Assembly (NCBI GenBank): GCA_910578795.1
Contig: CAJTSD010000002.1
Location: 1-64,000 of the forward strand
From: an uncultured Lachnospiraceae bacterium
GTDB taxonomy: Bacteria > Bacillota > Clostridia > Lachnospirales > Lachnospiraceae
Direction of reading: 5' to 3'
Length of the DNA: 64,000 nucleotides
Shown here: piece by piece, positions 1 through 9,332 of the stretch
How positions within the stretch are numbered: the stretch's first letter is position 1
How the letters are laid out: each line of letters starts with the position of its first letter
The notes under the pieces: model-generated
What the model was told of the DNA's origin: nothing
Databases searched by the model: none
What the model saw: only the letters and a program-made list of their open reading frames with translations
Translations under genes and position numbers: made by a program

Positions 1-180
1 AATATACGGCACCACTTTATCATTGATGATAAATGCAGGGTGCGGCGTATGGGCGGATCCAATCCCCAATTCGTCCAAATACACAAGCGGCACTTTTACC
101 ATAACCGAAGGGATCCCCATATCGTCCAAAATGATCTCGTCATTTGCTGCTGCGCCTCTCAAATCTTCATAACTACTCAT
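1..180 (-). CDS. Phage tail/structural protein, N-terminal part only
   Basis: The first 60 codons of a minus-strand gene run off the left edge. It begins MSSYEDLRGAAANDEI and continues with short beta-prone stretches. Its start overlaps the end of the next upstream gene by 8 bp (ATGAGTAG), so it is translationally coupled to the tail-fibre genes. By position, distal to the baseplate genes, it is probably a tail-fibre or receptor-binding accessory protein. No family is recognised from the part visible. Confidence 0.6.
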   Translation of the reverse strand, partial: MSSYEDLRGAAANDEIILDDMGIPSVMVKVPLVYLDELGIGSAHTPHPAFIINDKVVPYI

Positions 181-523
181 TGATATATACCTCCTCAATA
201 CTCCATAATGTCAGCGTACACTTGGAAACATCAAAACTTTTCTGTACCTTTTCCGTTGTCGGCTTGCCCTCGCCGTCCGGCTCCCCTGCGATATAATCAT
301 ATTCGCGGGGCGGGATCTCAACCTGTGCAACGTAATTTTCGCCCAAACCAAAAACCAAATTTCCGTCTTTGTCCGCGCAAATGTCTTTTTTTACCACATC
401 ATCGGTCTGTAACCGCTGCAACTTCATAGCGATCGCATCGCCGATCCATAGTGTGCTACCGTCCATTTCATAGCCGATCTTTTTTCCGGCGTTCTTTTCG
501 ATAACCTTGATCGTCTTTGCCAT
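173..523 (-). CDS. Hypothetical phage tail-region protein
   Basis: 116 residues, no recognised domain. The N-terminus (MAKTIKVIEKNAGKKIGYEM) is basic, and the rest is mixed alpha/beta with a D/E/G/K-rich middle. It overlaps the upstream gene by 1 bp (TAATG) and the downstream gene by 8 bp, so all three belong to one late operon. It lies distal to the baseplate genes, where small fibre or chaperone proteins are usual; function is inferred from position only. Confidence 0.6.
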   Translation of the reverse strand: MAKTIKVIEKNAGKKIGYEMDGSTLWIGDAIAMKLQRLQTDDVVKKDICADKDGNLVFGLGENYVAQVEIPPREYDYIAGEPDGEGKPTTEKVQKSFDVSKCTLTLWSIEEVYINE

Positions 524-1035
524 TACATCATACCTCCTAAAATGAAATATTTTATAGTTACCGGCGTTTTCGGGCAGTCCTCAACCTCGATTTTAAAGCC
601 GTTTAACTGCTTATCCTTGATCCGGATCGCCCGCCCCTGCTGCAAATCGTCACAAAACGCAATCACGATATAATCTAACGTGTTGCGGGCTTTTTTCATT
701 GCGACCGTTACGCTTTCTTTGTTGAATGGATAGCTTTCATTGCTGCTTATATTGACGGTTCCGGTTTCAAAATAGGTGTTCTCTAATTCCCTTTGGTGCT
801 GCCTCAACTGAATAATTCCCATGTTGGCAATTATCATAGCCTCGTTGATGCCGTTATCCATATGGTTCATATTCTGCTGATTAAAACTTGTGCCTGCCTC
901 GATCACTTCCCCGACAACCGGCGTTAATGTATAGGTGCCGTCCGGCTGCTTTGTTTTTGGATCAATGTTTTCTGTGATCGTGTATGTGTTGCTCTTTTCA
1001 GTACGGCGGTTTTTCCATAAAATCAGATCATACAT
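523..1035 (-). CDS. Putative tail fibre protein
   Basis: 170 residues beginning MYDLILWKNRRTEK. The central part (GTSFNQQNMNHMDNGI) resembles the start of short tail-fibre/appendage proteins in gut Firmicutes phages, which often mention a defined number of bound units near such a motif. The C-terminal half is beta-rich. It follows the DUF2313 baseplate protein, where tail fibres normally lie. The fibre role is an inference from position and composition. Confidence 0.5.
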   Translation of the reverse strand: MYDLILWKNRRTEKSNTYTITENIDPKTKQPDGTYTLTPVVGEVIEAGTSFNQQNMNHMDNGINEAMIIANMGIIQLRQHQRELENTYFETGTVNISSNESYPFNKESVTVAMKKARNTLDYIVIAFCDDLQQGRAIRIKDKQLNGFKIEVEDCPKTPVTIKYFILGGMM

Positions 1036-1050
1036 TCCTCTTTTCCCTCC

Positions 1051-1332
1051 TTACTCTTTCCTTATGGTTATTTTGATGCCAATAGTCGCGGTTGCCAGTG
1101 TGTCCTTCTTGGTGTTGTAATCCTTGCTTTCCAAAAGTTCGTTATTGACATCGTATAATTTGGCGTTTGTGATCGTTCCGTTTGTTTCATCATCAATATA
1201 AATGTAAAATGTGATGCTGTCGCCGGATCGCGTAACCTTGCCAATGGTTCCTTCTTTCACTACGCCGTTAATGGTGTATGTTGCCCTTTTCACTATGCTT
1301 TCTGCATACTGTAAAAGCCTTTCTTTTAACAT
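1051..1332 (-). CDS. Hypothetical phage tail-region protein
   Basis: 93 residues, beta-rich (ATYTINGVVKEGTIGK, DSITFYIYIDDETNG), with a short amphipathic N-terminal helix and no recognised domain. It sits tightly between the DUF2313 protein and the putative fibre gene on the same strand. The composition suits a small beta-sandwich structural protein, perhaps part of the fibre attachment, but this is only an inference. Confidence 0.55.
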   Translation of the reverse strand: MLKERLLQYAESIVKRATYTINGVVKEGTIGKVTRSGDSITFYIYIDDETNGTITNAKLYDVNNELLESKDYNTKKDTLATATIGIKITIRKE

Positions 1333-1333
1333 T

Positions 1334-2314
1334 TTAGCCCTCCTCTCTCGCGTAATCTGTGCCGCACATCATCAAACCATTTGTTGCCGCCTCTGTGTTC
1401 ATTTGCAACGCTGCCGCGCTCTCCTGCATCTCAAACGGCGGATCGGTTCCAACGGCTGCGGTATTGTCGCCGCAGGCTGCAACCGGCGTTATGATGCCGT
1501 TTCCCGCTGTTTCTATGCTTATAACGCTTTCCCGCGTTTCAAATGGCGCATATTCCCCGATAACCGTTAGATCATCGCTGCAAGGCATAACCGGCGTTTC
1601 TATGCTCTCTGCCGCCGTTCCTATGGTTATTGCCCCTTCCTGCATCTCAAACGGTGCCTGCAATCCTAAGCAACATTCAACGCCGCAAACCGCCTGCCCG
1701 CTGATCGGGTTATCCTCATGTACAAAAGAAAAGCCGCCCACATTCTGAATATAGGCGGTTTCCTTCCTCTCTGTTATGTTATTGTCAAAATTGCAATATT
1801 CTGTGTCGGCTGCTGCCGGTTCAAACGCCATAAAGATCAGATCCTCTAATCTGTACTTTATGACTGTTTCCCGCTGCATTGCAAACATGAAATAAATATT
1901 TAATGGCAGGATCTCGTCAATGATGCTGTTTAACATATCCAAACTGCCCGCATCGGTGTTTATTTCTACGATCATTTCCATGTTTGCAATGTCGTTTAAT
2001 AACGTGATGCCCTCCGAATAATTGGATAGCATCGCCATTAGTTCGGACAGGCTCATTTTGCGCCGGTTCATCATGGAAAGAATGTATATTTTCCGATCGT
2101 CCAAACTCTGCGCCGCCTTCGGCTTTATCCCTAACAGCTTTTCAAACCTCATAACGCCGGTTTCGTCTGCCGTAAACACAAACATATTTCGTATAACTTC
2201 ATTGATTGATATATTCAGCTTTGAAAACTCTATATCCTCTGCCTTTGCGATCTGCTGCATTTCCTTGATCTGCTTTATCACTGGAGGATAATGGTTTAAT
2301 ATTAAGGTCTGCAT
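1334..2314 (-). CDS. DUF2313 (Mu gp48/YmfQ-like) baseplate protein with C-terminal repeats
   Basis: 326 residues. The first ~165 look like the DUF2313/YmfQ family: a helical baseplate protein that follows gpJ in Myoviridae and fixes the tail end. Family members are usually ~190-200 residues. Here an extra C-terminal tail carries 36-residue tandem repeats beginning APFEMQE, APFETRE and PPFEMQE, with a conserved ITPV/ETPV and a Cys in each full unit. The start overlaps the end of the baseplate J gene by 13 bp. The repeats may be an extension facing the fibre; their role is unknown. Confidence 0.8.
   Translation of the reverse strand: MQTLILNHYPPVIKQIKEMQQIAKAEDIEFSKLNISINEVIRNMFVFTADETGVMRFEKLLGIKPKAAQSLDDRKIYILSMMNRRKMSLSELMAMLSNYSEGITLLNDIANMEMIVEINTDAGSLDMLNSIIDEILPLNIYFMFAMQRETVIKYRLEDLIFMAFEPAAADTEYCNFDNNITERKETAYIQNVGGFSFVHEDNPISGQAVCGVECCLGLQAPFEMQEGAITIGTAAESIETPVMPCSDDLTVIGEYAPFETRESVISIETAGNGIITPVAACGDNTAAVGTDPPFEMQESAAALQMNTEAATNGLMMCGTDYAREEG
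1425..1665 (-). repeat. Imperfect 108-bp tandem repeats (36-aa units) in the baseplate gene
   Basis: Copies of a motif encoding PFE(M/T)(Q/R)E recur at ~108-bp spacing: two full units and one partial unit near the 3' end of the DUF2313 gene. The units diverge at many positions, so this is an old protein-level duplication and not a recent slippage event. Confidence 0.75.
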
Positions 2315-3369
2315 AAAATCACGCCCCTAACCGGTATTGCGTTCGGATCCAAAAGCAGGTTTTCCTCTTTGCCGTTTAAAGCTGTGTCCTGCACATCTAC
2401 GATCCCCTCCACGCTTGCGATTGCCGCATTTACCTTTAATATTCTTACGGTTATATGTTCTTCATTCTCCCAACCTTTCGCCAACTCCAAAAAATAGCCG
2501 TCTATCCGCTCTTGTATGCTCGGTAACAAGTCCTCCCATACATAGCCGGTATCTATCGTTATTTCTGCCTCGATTTTTACCGTTTCCGATATGCAGGGGT
2601 AAATATCCACCACATGAAATATTGTCGCCTCTCCCTCTCCCTCGCCCTGCTTGCCAATCGGATCTATGATTTCCTGCACATCTGATACAAGGGCATTGTT
2701 TGGCGTTTTATAGGTGCTGTCAAGAAAATATATTTTTATTTTCTTTTCGTTCTGTGTCACGCGGTATATTTTGCAGGCTCCGACTCCCTCTATTTCGTGC
2801 ATCATCGCTTTGTACTGTGCGCGGTTGCCGCCAAATGCCTGCGCCGCCGAAACAATGGAAATGTACCGCGCCCGAAAAGCCTCCGTTTCTTCATCATCTC
2901 GCGCCGGTTTCAAAAGCTCCGTTAATTCCCCATTGTCGAAACCGTCTATATATTCAATCGGTGCCAGTTCTTCCTGCTTTATATTTCCCCTTGTGCCGGT
3001 CTGCTCGCACATAAGCCGGTATTTCCTCGGCTCTATCTTTTCAGTGCATATATAGGTTAATTCCCCCGCTGAAAAGCGGGCGTTTAATTCCACATCAATA
3101 TTAAATTCCGCTTTCCAAACGGCGTTAGATGCCGGAAACGGTTCTATTCCCCTTTCCTTTGCCCTTAATATTAAATGCTCTCGGTCTGCCGTTTCCGCAT
3201 ATCCGTTTTGGTCTATCAATCCCAATTCAATATATGCCTGCTCAAACTCGGCGGCGGCTCCCCTAAAGGAATGATCTATAAGCGTTCCTTCCTCGGTGTT
3301 CGTGTCCGGATCTGTCGCCTCTTTCAAGTCAATCATAATATTGTTTTGCGTCTTATCATCAAATAACAT
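2302..3369 (-). CDS. Baseplate J-like protein (Mu gp47/XkdT family)
   Basis: 355 residues with the baseplate J signature: an N-terminal region with DHSFRGAAAEFEQAYIELGL, a middle region with GxRGN-type turn (CEQTGTRGNIKQ) and the segment LKPARDDEETEAFRARY followed by FGGNRAQYKAM, which is typical of XkdT-type proteins. It forms the wedge of the contractile-tail baseplate. It follows the gp25-like gene, as in PBSX, and overlaps the next gene by 13 bp. Confidence 0.92.
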   Translation of the reverse strand: MLFDDKTQNNIMIDLKEATDPDTNTEEGTLIDHSFRGAAAEFEQAYIELGLIDQNGYAETADREHLILRAKERGIEPFPASNAVWKAEFNIDVELNARFSAGELTYICTEKIEPRKYRLMCEQTGTRGNIKQEELAPIEYIDGFDNGELTELLKPARDDEETEAFRARYISIVSAAQAFGGNRAQYKAMMHEIEGVGACKIYRVTQNEKKIKIYFLDSTYKTPNNALVSDVQEIIDPIGKQGEGEGEATIFHVVDIYPCISETVKIEAEITIDTGYVWEDLLPSIQERIDGYFLELAKGWENEEHITVRILKVNAAIASVEGIVDVQDTALNGKEENLLLDPNAIPVRGVILCRP

Positions 3370-3381
3370 TTTATCGCCCCC

Positions 3382-3819
3382 TTATGCCGCTGCCGGTCTT
3401 GCGATCGCCTCGTCCTTAAATTCTATTTCGCCGTATATGGTGTTTGCCGTAAATGATACGGTTAAGGTGTCGCCCTCCATATTTACGCTAAATTCCGTTA
3501 TGCTCTGTATGTTCTCATTCACAAGCAGGCAATCCTCCGTCATGCGCTGCGCCTCTGCCTCTATGTATTCCTCTGTATATCCTTTTCCTATGAGATCCTC
3601 AAATTCGTTTCCGTAATCCCATGTATAGATATAGTACCGGTAACGCGGCGTTTGCAGGGCAAGCCATATCCAAACCTTTATAGCCTCTTTCCCTTCCACT
3701 ATTTCGCCGGTTAGCTGTCCGGTTTTAAAGTCTATGCCGTATTCCCTCGGAGGCTTTATTTCTTCCTCCAGTTCTTCTATTTCGTCCTCGTCCTCGATAT
3801 ATGCCGGTAACAAATTCAT
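3382..3819 (-). CDS. DUF2634 (XkdS, gp25-like) baseplate protein
   Basis: 145 residues. After an acidic start it has the DUF2634 hallmarks: YGIDFKTGQLTGEIVEGKEAIKVWIWLALQT-like segments and RYYIYTWDYGNEF, as in B. subtilis XkdS. It is a structural baseplate wedge component related to T4 gp25. It lies between DUF2577 and baseplate J, exactly the PBSX order. Confidence 0.88.
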   Translation of the reverse strand: MNLLPAYIEDEDEIEELEEEIKPPREYGIDFKTGQLTGEIVEGKEAIKVWIWLALQTPRYRYYIYTWDYGNEFEDLIGKGYTEEYIEAEAQRMTEDCLLVNENIQSITEFSVNMEGDTLTVSFTANTIYGEIEFKDEAIARPAAA

Positions 3820-3822
3820 GCG

Positions 3823-4128
3823 CTACACCAACCTTTCCAAAATAATATACAATTCATCGCTGATCCGGTAAACCGCCACTTTATCGCCGCTCTTTAGTGG
3901 CGCAACGAATGTATTCTTATCTTTTTTTGACGGTGTATCATCATAAACCGCGCAATGATAGCCGGTTTTTAGGTGTTCTGCTATCAGCAGATCGCCGCCC
4001 GATAATGTCAGCTTGCCGATCCTGCAGCTTGCCGATCCGGTCATTACGCCTATTTGGATCGGCGCGGTATTGTCCTTTTTCCCCTCATTCCTCATTATTC
4101 CTAAAATTTCCTCGTATGGGTTGTTCAT
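3823..4128 (-). CDS. DUF2577 (XkdR-like) tail protein
   Basis: 101 residues, consistent with DUF2577: a short N-terminal helix (NPYEEILGIMRNEGK) followed by a compact beta-rich domain (QIGVMTGSASCRIGKLTLSG ... GDKVAVYRISDELYIILERL) that resembles an OB fold. In PBSX-type phages this gene always lies between the XkdQ hub and XkdS. It is probably a hub/spike adaptor; the spike role is inferred. Confidence 0.85.
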   Translation of the reverse strand: MNNPYEEILGIMRNEGKKDNTAPIQIGVMTGSASCRIGKLTLSGGDLLIAEHLKTGYHCAVYDDTPSKKDKNTFVAPLKSGDKVAVYRISDELYIILERLV

Positions 4129-4143
4129 TCCCGCGCCCCCTCT

Positions 4144-5142
4144 CTATTCCTCGTTTTCCTCGTATTCCTTGCTATCCATGATGTTTTTAAAATTCAATTC
4201 CAAACTCATTATGTGTGTGCCGTTCTCCCATGTGTGGGTATCGCTGTCAATCCAAAACAGCCCATTTAATCCGGTTGCTTTGTCGTAAACCTCTACGCCG
4301 TTACCCGCGATGCACTTTAGATCGCCGTTTATCCCCTCAACCGTTACCCGCTTTTCTATGCCTTGCAGCATACTTTTAGCCGCCGCCTGCTCGTTTATCC
4401 CCTTTTCCTTTTTATAAATCTGCTGATAGATGCCGTATTTCTCTACCCATTTATCCTTCTTTACTTCCCCAACCTGCGCCCCTTTTTCATCGTAAATCTT
4501 TACCACGTTTACCATGTTTTCTATTGTTTCCTCGTACTCGGCATTTGTGATGTTGTATTCCTCTGCCAGTACGAAATTTTTAACTTTCTTCCCTTTTACC
4601 TCAACCGACAATTTGGATCCGTCCATACGGCAAATATATTTCTTTCCGGTCTGCTTTGCCGCTTTCGTGTAGGCTTTCATAATAATGTCATAGAATGTAT
4701 CGCCGTCTATAATCATTTTTTTAATTGTCGCCTTTGTCGCCGCTATGCTGCCGGTCTTAATCTCCAAATCGGCGCATACCTTTTTTGTGATCCGTTCTGC
4801 CGTTGTGTCGGAAAAGTTATAAACGCCGGTACTTTTCAGCAAATGATTTAACAGATCATAGCAGGTATATGTTACGGTGCCGGTTTCGCTCGTTTTCCTT
4901 GCGCTCTGTACCTCTCCGAAAAAAATCAGATCGCCGCCCTCGTATAGCTTTATTACCTGCCCCGCGCCGATGTTCAGCTTTAAATTTTTTACATTCTTAT
5001 CATTTGGCGCATTGATAACCGCTATTTCTGCGGTACGCGCCGCCTGCGATACGGATCCGCTCCATGAAACGCTTGATACCGCCTGCGTTATGTCGCTTGT
5101 ATATACATAGCCGTTTTTATGCCTAATCCATTTTATTTTCAT
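4144..5142 (-). CDS. XkdQ/YqbQ-like tail hub protein
   Basis: 332 residues, similar to XkdQ, the baseplate hub protein related to phage gpD/gp27. It opens MKIKWIRHKNGYVYTSDITQ, with beta-rich domains and the segment TGVYNFSDTTAERITKKVCADL. It overlaps the LysM gene by 4 bp (ATGA), so the two are co-translated and assemble together at the tail tip. Confidence 0.87.
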   Translation of the reverse strand: MKIKWIRHKNGYVYTSDITQAVSSVSWSGSVSQAARTAEIAVINAPNDKNVKNLKLNIGAGQVIKLYEGGDLIFFGEVQSARKTSETGTVTYTCYDLLNHLLKSTGVYNFSDTTAERITKKVCADLEIKTGSIAATKATIKKMIIDGDTFYDIIMKAYTKAAKQTGKKYICRMDGSKLSVEVKGKKVKNFVLAEEYNITNAEYEETIENMVNVVKIYDEKGAQVGEVKKDKWVEKYGIYQQIYKKEKGINEQAAAKSMLQGIEKRVTVEGINGDLKCIAGNGVEVYDKATGLNGLFWIDSDTHTWENGTHIMSLELNFKNIMDSKEYEENEE

Positions 5143-5777
5143 ACGTTAATCACCAACTGTTGACCGGGGTATATTAAGTTTGGATTGCCTCCTATTACCC
5201 CCTTATTTTGATTGTAGATCGCCTGCCAGTTCGCGCTGCTGCCGGTTAAATTCTTTGCGATCTTGCTTAGGTTGTCGCCCTTTACTACGGTGTATGTGGT
5301 GCTTTTTACTTCCTTTGCCGCCCGCTGTGTCGCCGCAGGCGTTACCTTTTTTGTAACCTTTTCTTTTTTCTTTGTGGTCTTTACCTTTACTTTCCGGTAC
5401 TCTTTAAACTCCAACGTGAAATTTATGTCTTTGCTGCCGTCATTTTCGCCCCATGTGAAATTTTCTATTGTGCAATCCATATTAACCGGTGCGCCGGTCA
5501 TTGTGAGGCGCAAAACGCCGTTATTTTTCATTTTCTCGATCAGCTTTACACTTTCCTTCGGTGTCGGGAATGTCGTGTACTCGCAAAAACTGTATTTCTG
5601 TTTCGGAAAAAAAGAGGAAAAGGAAATATTTTTCAATTTCCTTTTCCCCAACAAATTTATTTCGCCTAATGAATTGACAATTACCTGCGTATTATTGCTT
5701 TCGCTCGTCAATTCGTATTCAGACGGCAAAACCGCAAATCTAAAGTTCGTCTTGCCCTGCTTTAACCAAATTTCCAA
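5139..5777 (-). CDS. LysM-domain tail protein (XkdP/YqbP-like)
   Basis: 212 residues. The N-terminal ~140 residues are the XkdP-like part that joins the tube to the hub. A Lys/Thr-rich linker (KVKTTKKKEKVTKKVTPA) leads to a C-terminal LysM domain (about residues 160-212: YTVVKGDNLSKIAKNLTG ... NPNLIYPGQQLVI) that binds peptidoglycan. It follows the tape measure gene, as in PBSX, and probably helps the tail tip engage the cell wall. Confidence 0.9.
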   Translation of the reverse strand: MEIWLKQGKTNFRFAVLPSEYELTSESNNTQVIVNSLGEINLLGKRKLKNISFSSFFPKQKYSFCEYTTFPTPKESVKLIEKMKNNGVLRLTMTGAPVNMDCTIENFTWGENDGSKDINFTLEFKEYRKVKVKTTKKKEKVTKKVTPAATQRAAKEVKSTTYTVVKGDNLSKIAKNLTGSSANWQAIYNQNKGVIGGNPNLIYPGQQLVINV

Positions 5778-5791
5778 TTTTGCCGCCTCCT

Positions 5792-8700
5792 TTATGCTGT
5801 GCCGGTGTTAAGTGCTATTTTCTTTAACTTGTACGCCAAAGCCTCCGCTATGCGGTCTATATCTTCATCGCTGCGTACCTCTATTTTGTCTGCCAACTTC
5901 TGAATGTTGATTGAGATAGATCCGGATCCGCTCCGCTCTCCCTCTCTCCGCGCCATTTCCACGCTTTTATCATGCGGGTACACCCTCGAACCTTGCGGCA
6001 GGTCTACGATCTCGCCGCCTCGGTCATGGATCATTGCCATGCCGCCCTTCCAGTTGTCCGTACCTCTGTAAAGCTGCGGTATTGTCGGTATATTGATCCC
6101 GAACGACTTCCCGCCCAACCCCGGCACCCAATCCGGTATTGTGACATTGATTTTGTTTAAAGCGGAAATTGCGCCGTTTATAATGCCTATGACCGCGTTG
6201 ATCGGTGCCTTGCAGATTGCCGCGAACGTGTCAAAAATGCCCTTGAAAATACTCTTTACGCCTTCCCACGCCTGCCTCCAATTTCCGGTAAATACGCCCG
6301 AAATAAAGGTTATCAGCCCATCGAAAACGGTTAGTACCCCGCTTATGATTGATGTAATAGTGTTTACTGCTGCGGAAATTGCGCCCTTAATTGCCCCAAA
6401 CGCAACCTTTACAACCGGTACAATGATATTCATTGCTTTTTTTATGGCTCCGGCAATAAAGTTAAATGCCGCACTTGCCACCGCCTTAAACGCCGTAATG
6501 ACCGCGCCCGCCGCGCTGCAGGTGCTGCTTACCTTTTTACCGAAAATATTTGCTATTACGGTTGCCAGTGCCTTAACCACTTTCCCGATCGCATTAAATA
6601 CGGTGCTGAATATTGTTTTTAATCCGTTTATGATGCTGCCTACCCGCGTTTTGATATTGTTGATCGTTGCGCTGAATTTCTTCATGTCAACGCCGCACTT
6701 GGTTAGCACATTCTTGATCGCATTGCCTAAAGCCGTAAAAATGCTTTTTACAATATTCAGATTTTTAAAGGAATTAACCGCGCCTTTTACGGTGTTCGCT
6801 ATCAGTTTAAACGGTGCCTTGATGATGTTTACCAAACCGGATAATGCGCCGCTTGCTATGGTTTTCAGTCCATTCAGTGCGCCCTTCCAATCTCCGGTAA
6901 ACACGCCCTTTACAAACTGCGCCACGCCTTTAAAGATCGTCTTTATGTTTTCGATCAGTGGCTTTATTGCCTGCACAAAACCGCTGATGTAACCTTTTGC
7001 GGCACCGATCGCAATATCCCACGCACCCGCCACCGCATCGAACACGCCCGCAATTTTTTTAACAACGCTTTCCGGCAGGAAAGTAGAGAACGCGCCCACA
7101 ACAAAATTTTTGATAGCGTTTATCTTTGCCTTAAATATATTGCCTATGGTGTCTACAATGCCGCCTGCTGCCGTCTGAAACCCTTTTAGGGCTGTTTCTG
7201 CATCGCCGCTAAATATTCCCTTTAACATTGTGCCGATGCCCTTAAATACCGTTGTAATAGCCCCGAATATCTTCTTAACATCTTGCACAAGCCCGCCAAA
7301 CATTGCCTTTACTCCCGATACTGCCGCCTTTATTACCGGCAATACGGTATCAAAAGCCTTTGTCAGCCCTTCCGCTATATCGGGCGGGAAAATGTTCTTT
7401 AGGCTGTTTCTAAAGCCCTGCGCCGCATTATCCCAATTACCAGCAAATGCGCCGGTAAAGAAACTTAACAGCGCATCAAATACCTGCAGCCCCTTGTCAA
7501 CCGCTGTTACAATGCCGTCAAACGCTGCCACTGTGCCGCCTACAAGCGTTTCCAGTATGCCGCCCGCCTCTGCTGCGCCCGCCTTTATATCGCCTGCAAA
7601 TTCTTTCTTGAATATTCCGGCTACTGCCTTACAAAATCCGCCTATCTTCCCCGCTATGCTGCCGATCGTGTTCCCGATTGATGTAAACTTTCTTTTAAAG
7701 CCCTCAACCGAAAAGCCCGCCTTTTCAAACGCATTTTTAAACCAATTCCCAACGCCCTGCAAAAAGCCCTTGACTTTATCCCAATTCTTTATTATCAGAA
7801 ACGCCGCTAATGCGATTGCAGCCAGTACGCCGATCACTATTCCGGCAGGGCTTGTAATAACGCCCATGATGCCGCCAAAATTCGCTATTGTCTTTGTGAT
7901 TGTTCCAAATATCCGCTGCGCCGTTCCTACCGCTGTAACAATTTTTCCAAAAACCATTATTGCGGGACCGATCGCCGCCGCGATACCCGCCCACTTGATG
8001 ATATTGTCTAACTGTGCATCGTTTAAATTATTTATATAATCTGCTGCCTTCTGTACCCACGAAACCGCCGTTTTTACATAGGGCATTAGCTTATTTCCTA
8101 TTGTGATTGCTATTCCTTCTACTGCCGATTTTAAAAGCGTTAATTGTCCGTTCAGATTGTCAAGCATTTTCGCCGCCATTTCCTCGGCGGATCCCGATGA
8201 TCCATTGATCGCCGCTGTCAGCTTGTCAAAATCTTCCGTACTTGCGTTTACGATCGTCAAAAGCCCCGCCATGCTCTGCTTGCCCGCTAAAGTAGTTGCT
8301 GCTGCTGCTTTTTCCGTTTCTGATAATCCCGAAAATGACGAGCGCAGGTTATCCATTACCTCCGCAAAACTTTTCATGTTGCCGCTGCTGTCTGTTAAGC
8401 TGATGCCTAACTTTTTCATTACTGCCGCCTGCGCGTCTGTCGGTTTTGCCAAATTTGCTATTGTATTCTTTAGGGTAGTGCCTGCCATGCTGCCCTTTAT
8501 ACCGGCATTACCCATAATCCCGATCGCTACGGAAATATCCTCTATGCTATAACCCATTGCGCCCGCTGTTGACGCACAATATTTGAATGTTTCCCCCATA
8601 AGGGCAACATTTGTATTTGCGTTTGATGATGTTGCCGCCATTACATCGGCAAATCTGCCGCTTTCCTTTGCTGCCATTCCGAACGCTGTCAGCCCGTCCG

Positions 8701-9172
8701 TTACAATGTCCGATGTTGTCGCCAAATCCTCGCCCGATGCCGCCGCAAGGTTCATAATGCCCGCGATGCCCTCGGTCATATCGGCGGTTTTCCAACCCGC
8801 CATTGCCATATATTTCATTGCCTCCGCGCTCTCACTTGCAGAAAACGCGGTTGTCGCGCCCATTTCTTTCGCCTTTGCGGTCAGCTTTGCCATATCCTCG
8901 CCGCTTGCGCCCGAAATTGCCCCAACCTCTGACATTGCCGCCTCAAAATCGGCGGCGGTTTTTACCGCCGCCGTTGCTACTCCCGCGATCGGGAGGGTTA
9001 CTGCCTTTGTCAATGTGGCACCGGCGTTTGCTATTGTCTTACCGGCGTTTTGGATCTGCTTTCCGGCTTTTATCGCCTCATTCCCCATTTGGCGCATACT
9101 CTGTATGACTTCCCTTGAAGGTCTTGTGAAACCGTCAATAAATTGTATCGCCGTACTGATAACCCTACCCAC
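5792..9172 (-). CDS. Tail tape measure protein (TP901 type)
   Basis: About 1126 residues, the longest phage gene here. The N-terminus carries the TP901 core (MRQMGNEAIKAGKQIQNAGK, later MAMAGWKTADMTEGI), followed by many hydrophobic helical segments (e.g. WAGIAAAIGPAIMVFGKIV) and repeated FKGIxxxFKGI-like modules. It sets tail length and is injected with the DNA. The frame is open to a GTG at 9181, but that codon touches the GGAGG ribosome site (9181-9185). The in-frame GTG at 9172 has an 8-nt spacer and is the better start. Confidence 0.93.
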   Translation of the reverse strand: MGRVISTAIQFIDGFTRPSREVIQSMRQMGNEAIKAGKQIQNAGKTIANAGATLTKAVTLPIAGVATAAVKTAADFEAAMSEVGAISGASGEDMAKLTAKAKEMGATTAFSASESAEAMKYMAMAGWKTADMTEGIAGIMNLAAASGEDLATTSDIVTDGLTAFGMAAKESGRFADVMAATSSNANTNVALMGETFKYCASTAGAMGYSIEDISVAIGIMGNAGIKGSMAGTTLKNTIANLAKPTDAQAAVMKKLGISLTDSSGNMKSFAEVMDNLRSSFSGLSETEKAAAATTLAGKQSMAGLLTIVNASTEDFDKLTAAINGSSGSAEEMAAKMLDNLNGQLTLLKSAVEGIAITIGNKLMPYVKTAVSWVQKAADYINNLNDAQLDNIIKWAGIAAAIGPAIMVFGKIVTAVGTAQRIFGTITKTIANFGGIMGVITSPAGIVIGVLAAIALAAFLIIKNWDKVKGFLQGVGNWFKNAFEKAGFSVEGFKRKFTSIGNTIGSIAGKIGGFCKAVAGIFKKEFAGDIKAGAAEAGGILETLVGGTVAAFDGIVTAVDKGLQVFDALLSFFTGAFAGNWDNAAQGFRNSLKNIFPPDIAEGLTKAFDTVLPVIKAAVSGVKAMFGGLVQDVKKIFGAITTVFKGIGTMLKGIFSGDAETALKGFQTAAGGIVDTIGNIFKAKINAIKNFVVGAFSTFLPESVVKKIAGVFDAVAGAWDIAIGAAKGYISGFVQAIKPLIENIKTIFKGVAQFVKGVFTGDWKGALNGLKTIASGALSGLVNIIKAPFKLIANTVKGAVNSFKNLNIVKSIFTALGNAIKNVLTKCGVDMKKFSATINNIKTRVGSIINGLKTIFSTVFNAIGKVVKALATVIANIFGKKVSSTCSAAGAVITAFKAVASAAFNFIAGAIKKAMNIIVPVVKVAFGAIKGAISAAVNTITSIISGVLTVFDGLITFISGVFTGNWRQAWEGVKSIFKGIFDTFAAICKAPINAVIGIINGAISALNKINVTIPDWVPGLGGKSFGINIPTIPQLYRGTDNWKGGMAMIHDRGGEIVDLPQGSRVYPHDKSVEMARREGERSGSGSISINIQKLADKIEVRSDEDIDRIAEALAYKLKKIALNTGTA

Positions 9173-9173
9173 A

Positions 9174-9332
9174 TTAACCACCTCCGATCGCTTTTTGTAT
9201 TTCTTTGTTTTCTTCCGCTTTATCCCTTATTTCCTGCCGCATATATGCCCGCGCTATGCGCTTTTGTCCTTCCGGCAGGTTCATGTATTCAAACGGTTTC
9301 CAATTTTTAAAGCGATAGTGAAGATAATCCAT
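9174..9332 (-). CDS. Second tail-assembly chaperone segment (frameshift partner)
   Basis: 52 residues (MDYLHYRFKNWKPFEYMNLP...). It ends just before the tape measure gene. The frame is open upstream without a stop to the slippery heptamer at 9359-9365, so ribosomes slipping -1 at the end of the preceding gene would fuse this sequence to it (135 + 9 + 52 residues). It also has its own AGGGAGG and ATG, but both lie in the loop of the frameshift hairpin. It is the GT-type extension of the XkdN chaperone. Confidence 0.8.
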   Translation of the reverse strand: MDYLHYRFKNWKPFEYMNLPEGQKRIARAYMRQEIRDKAEENKEIQKAIGGG

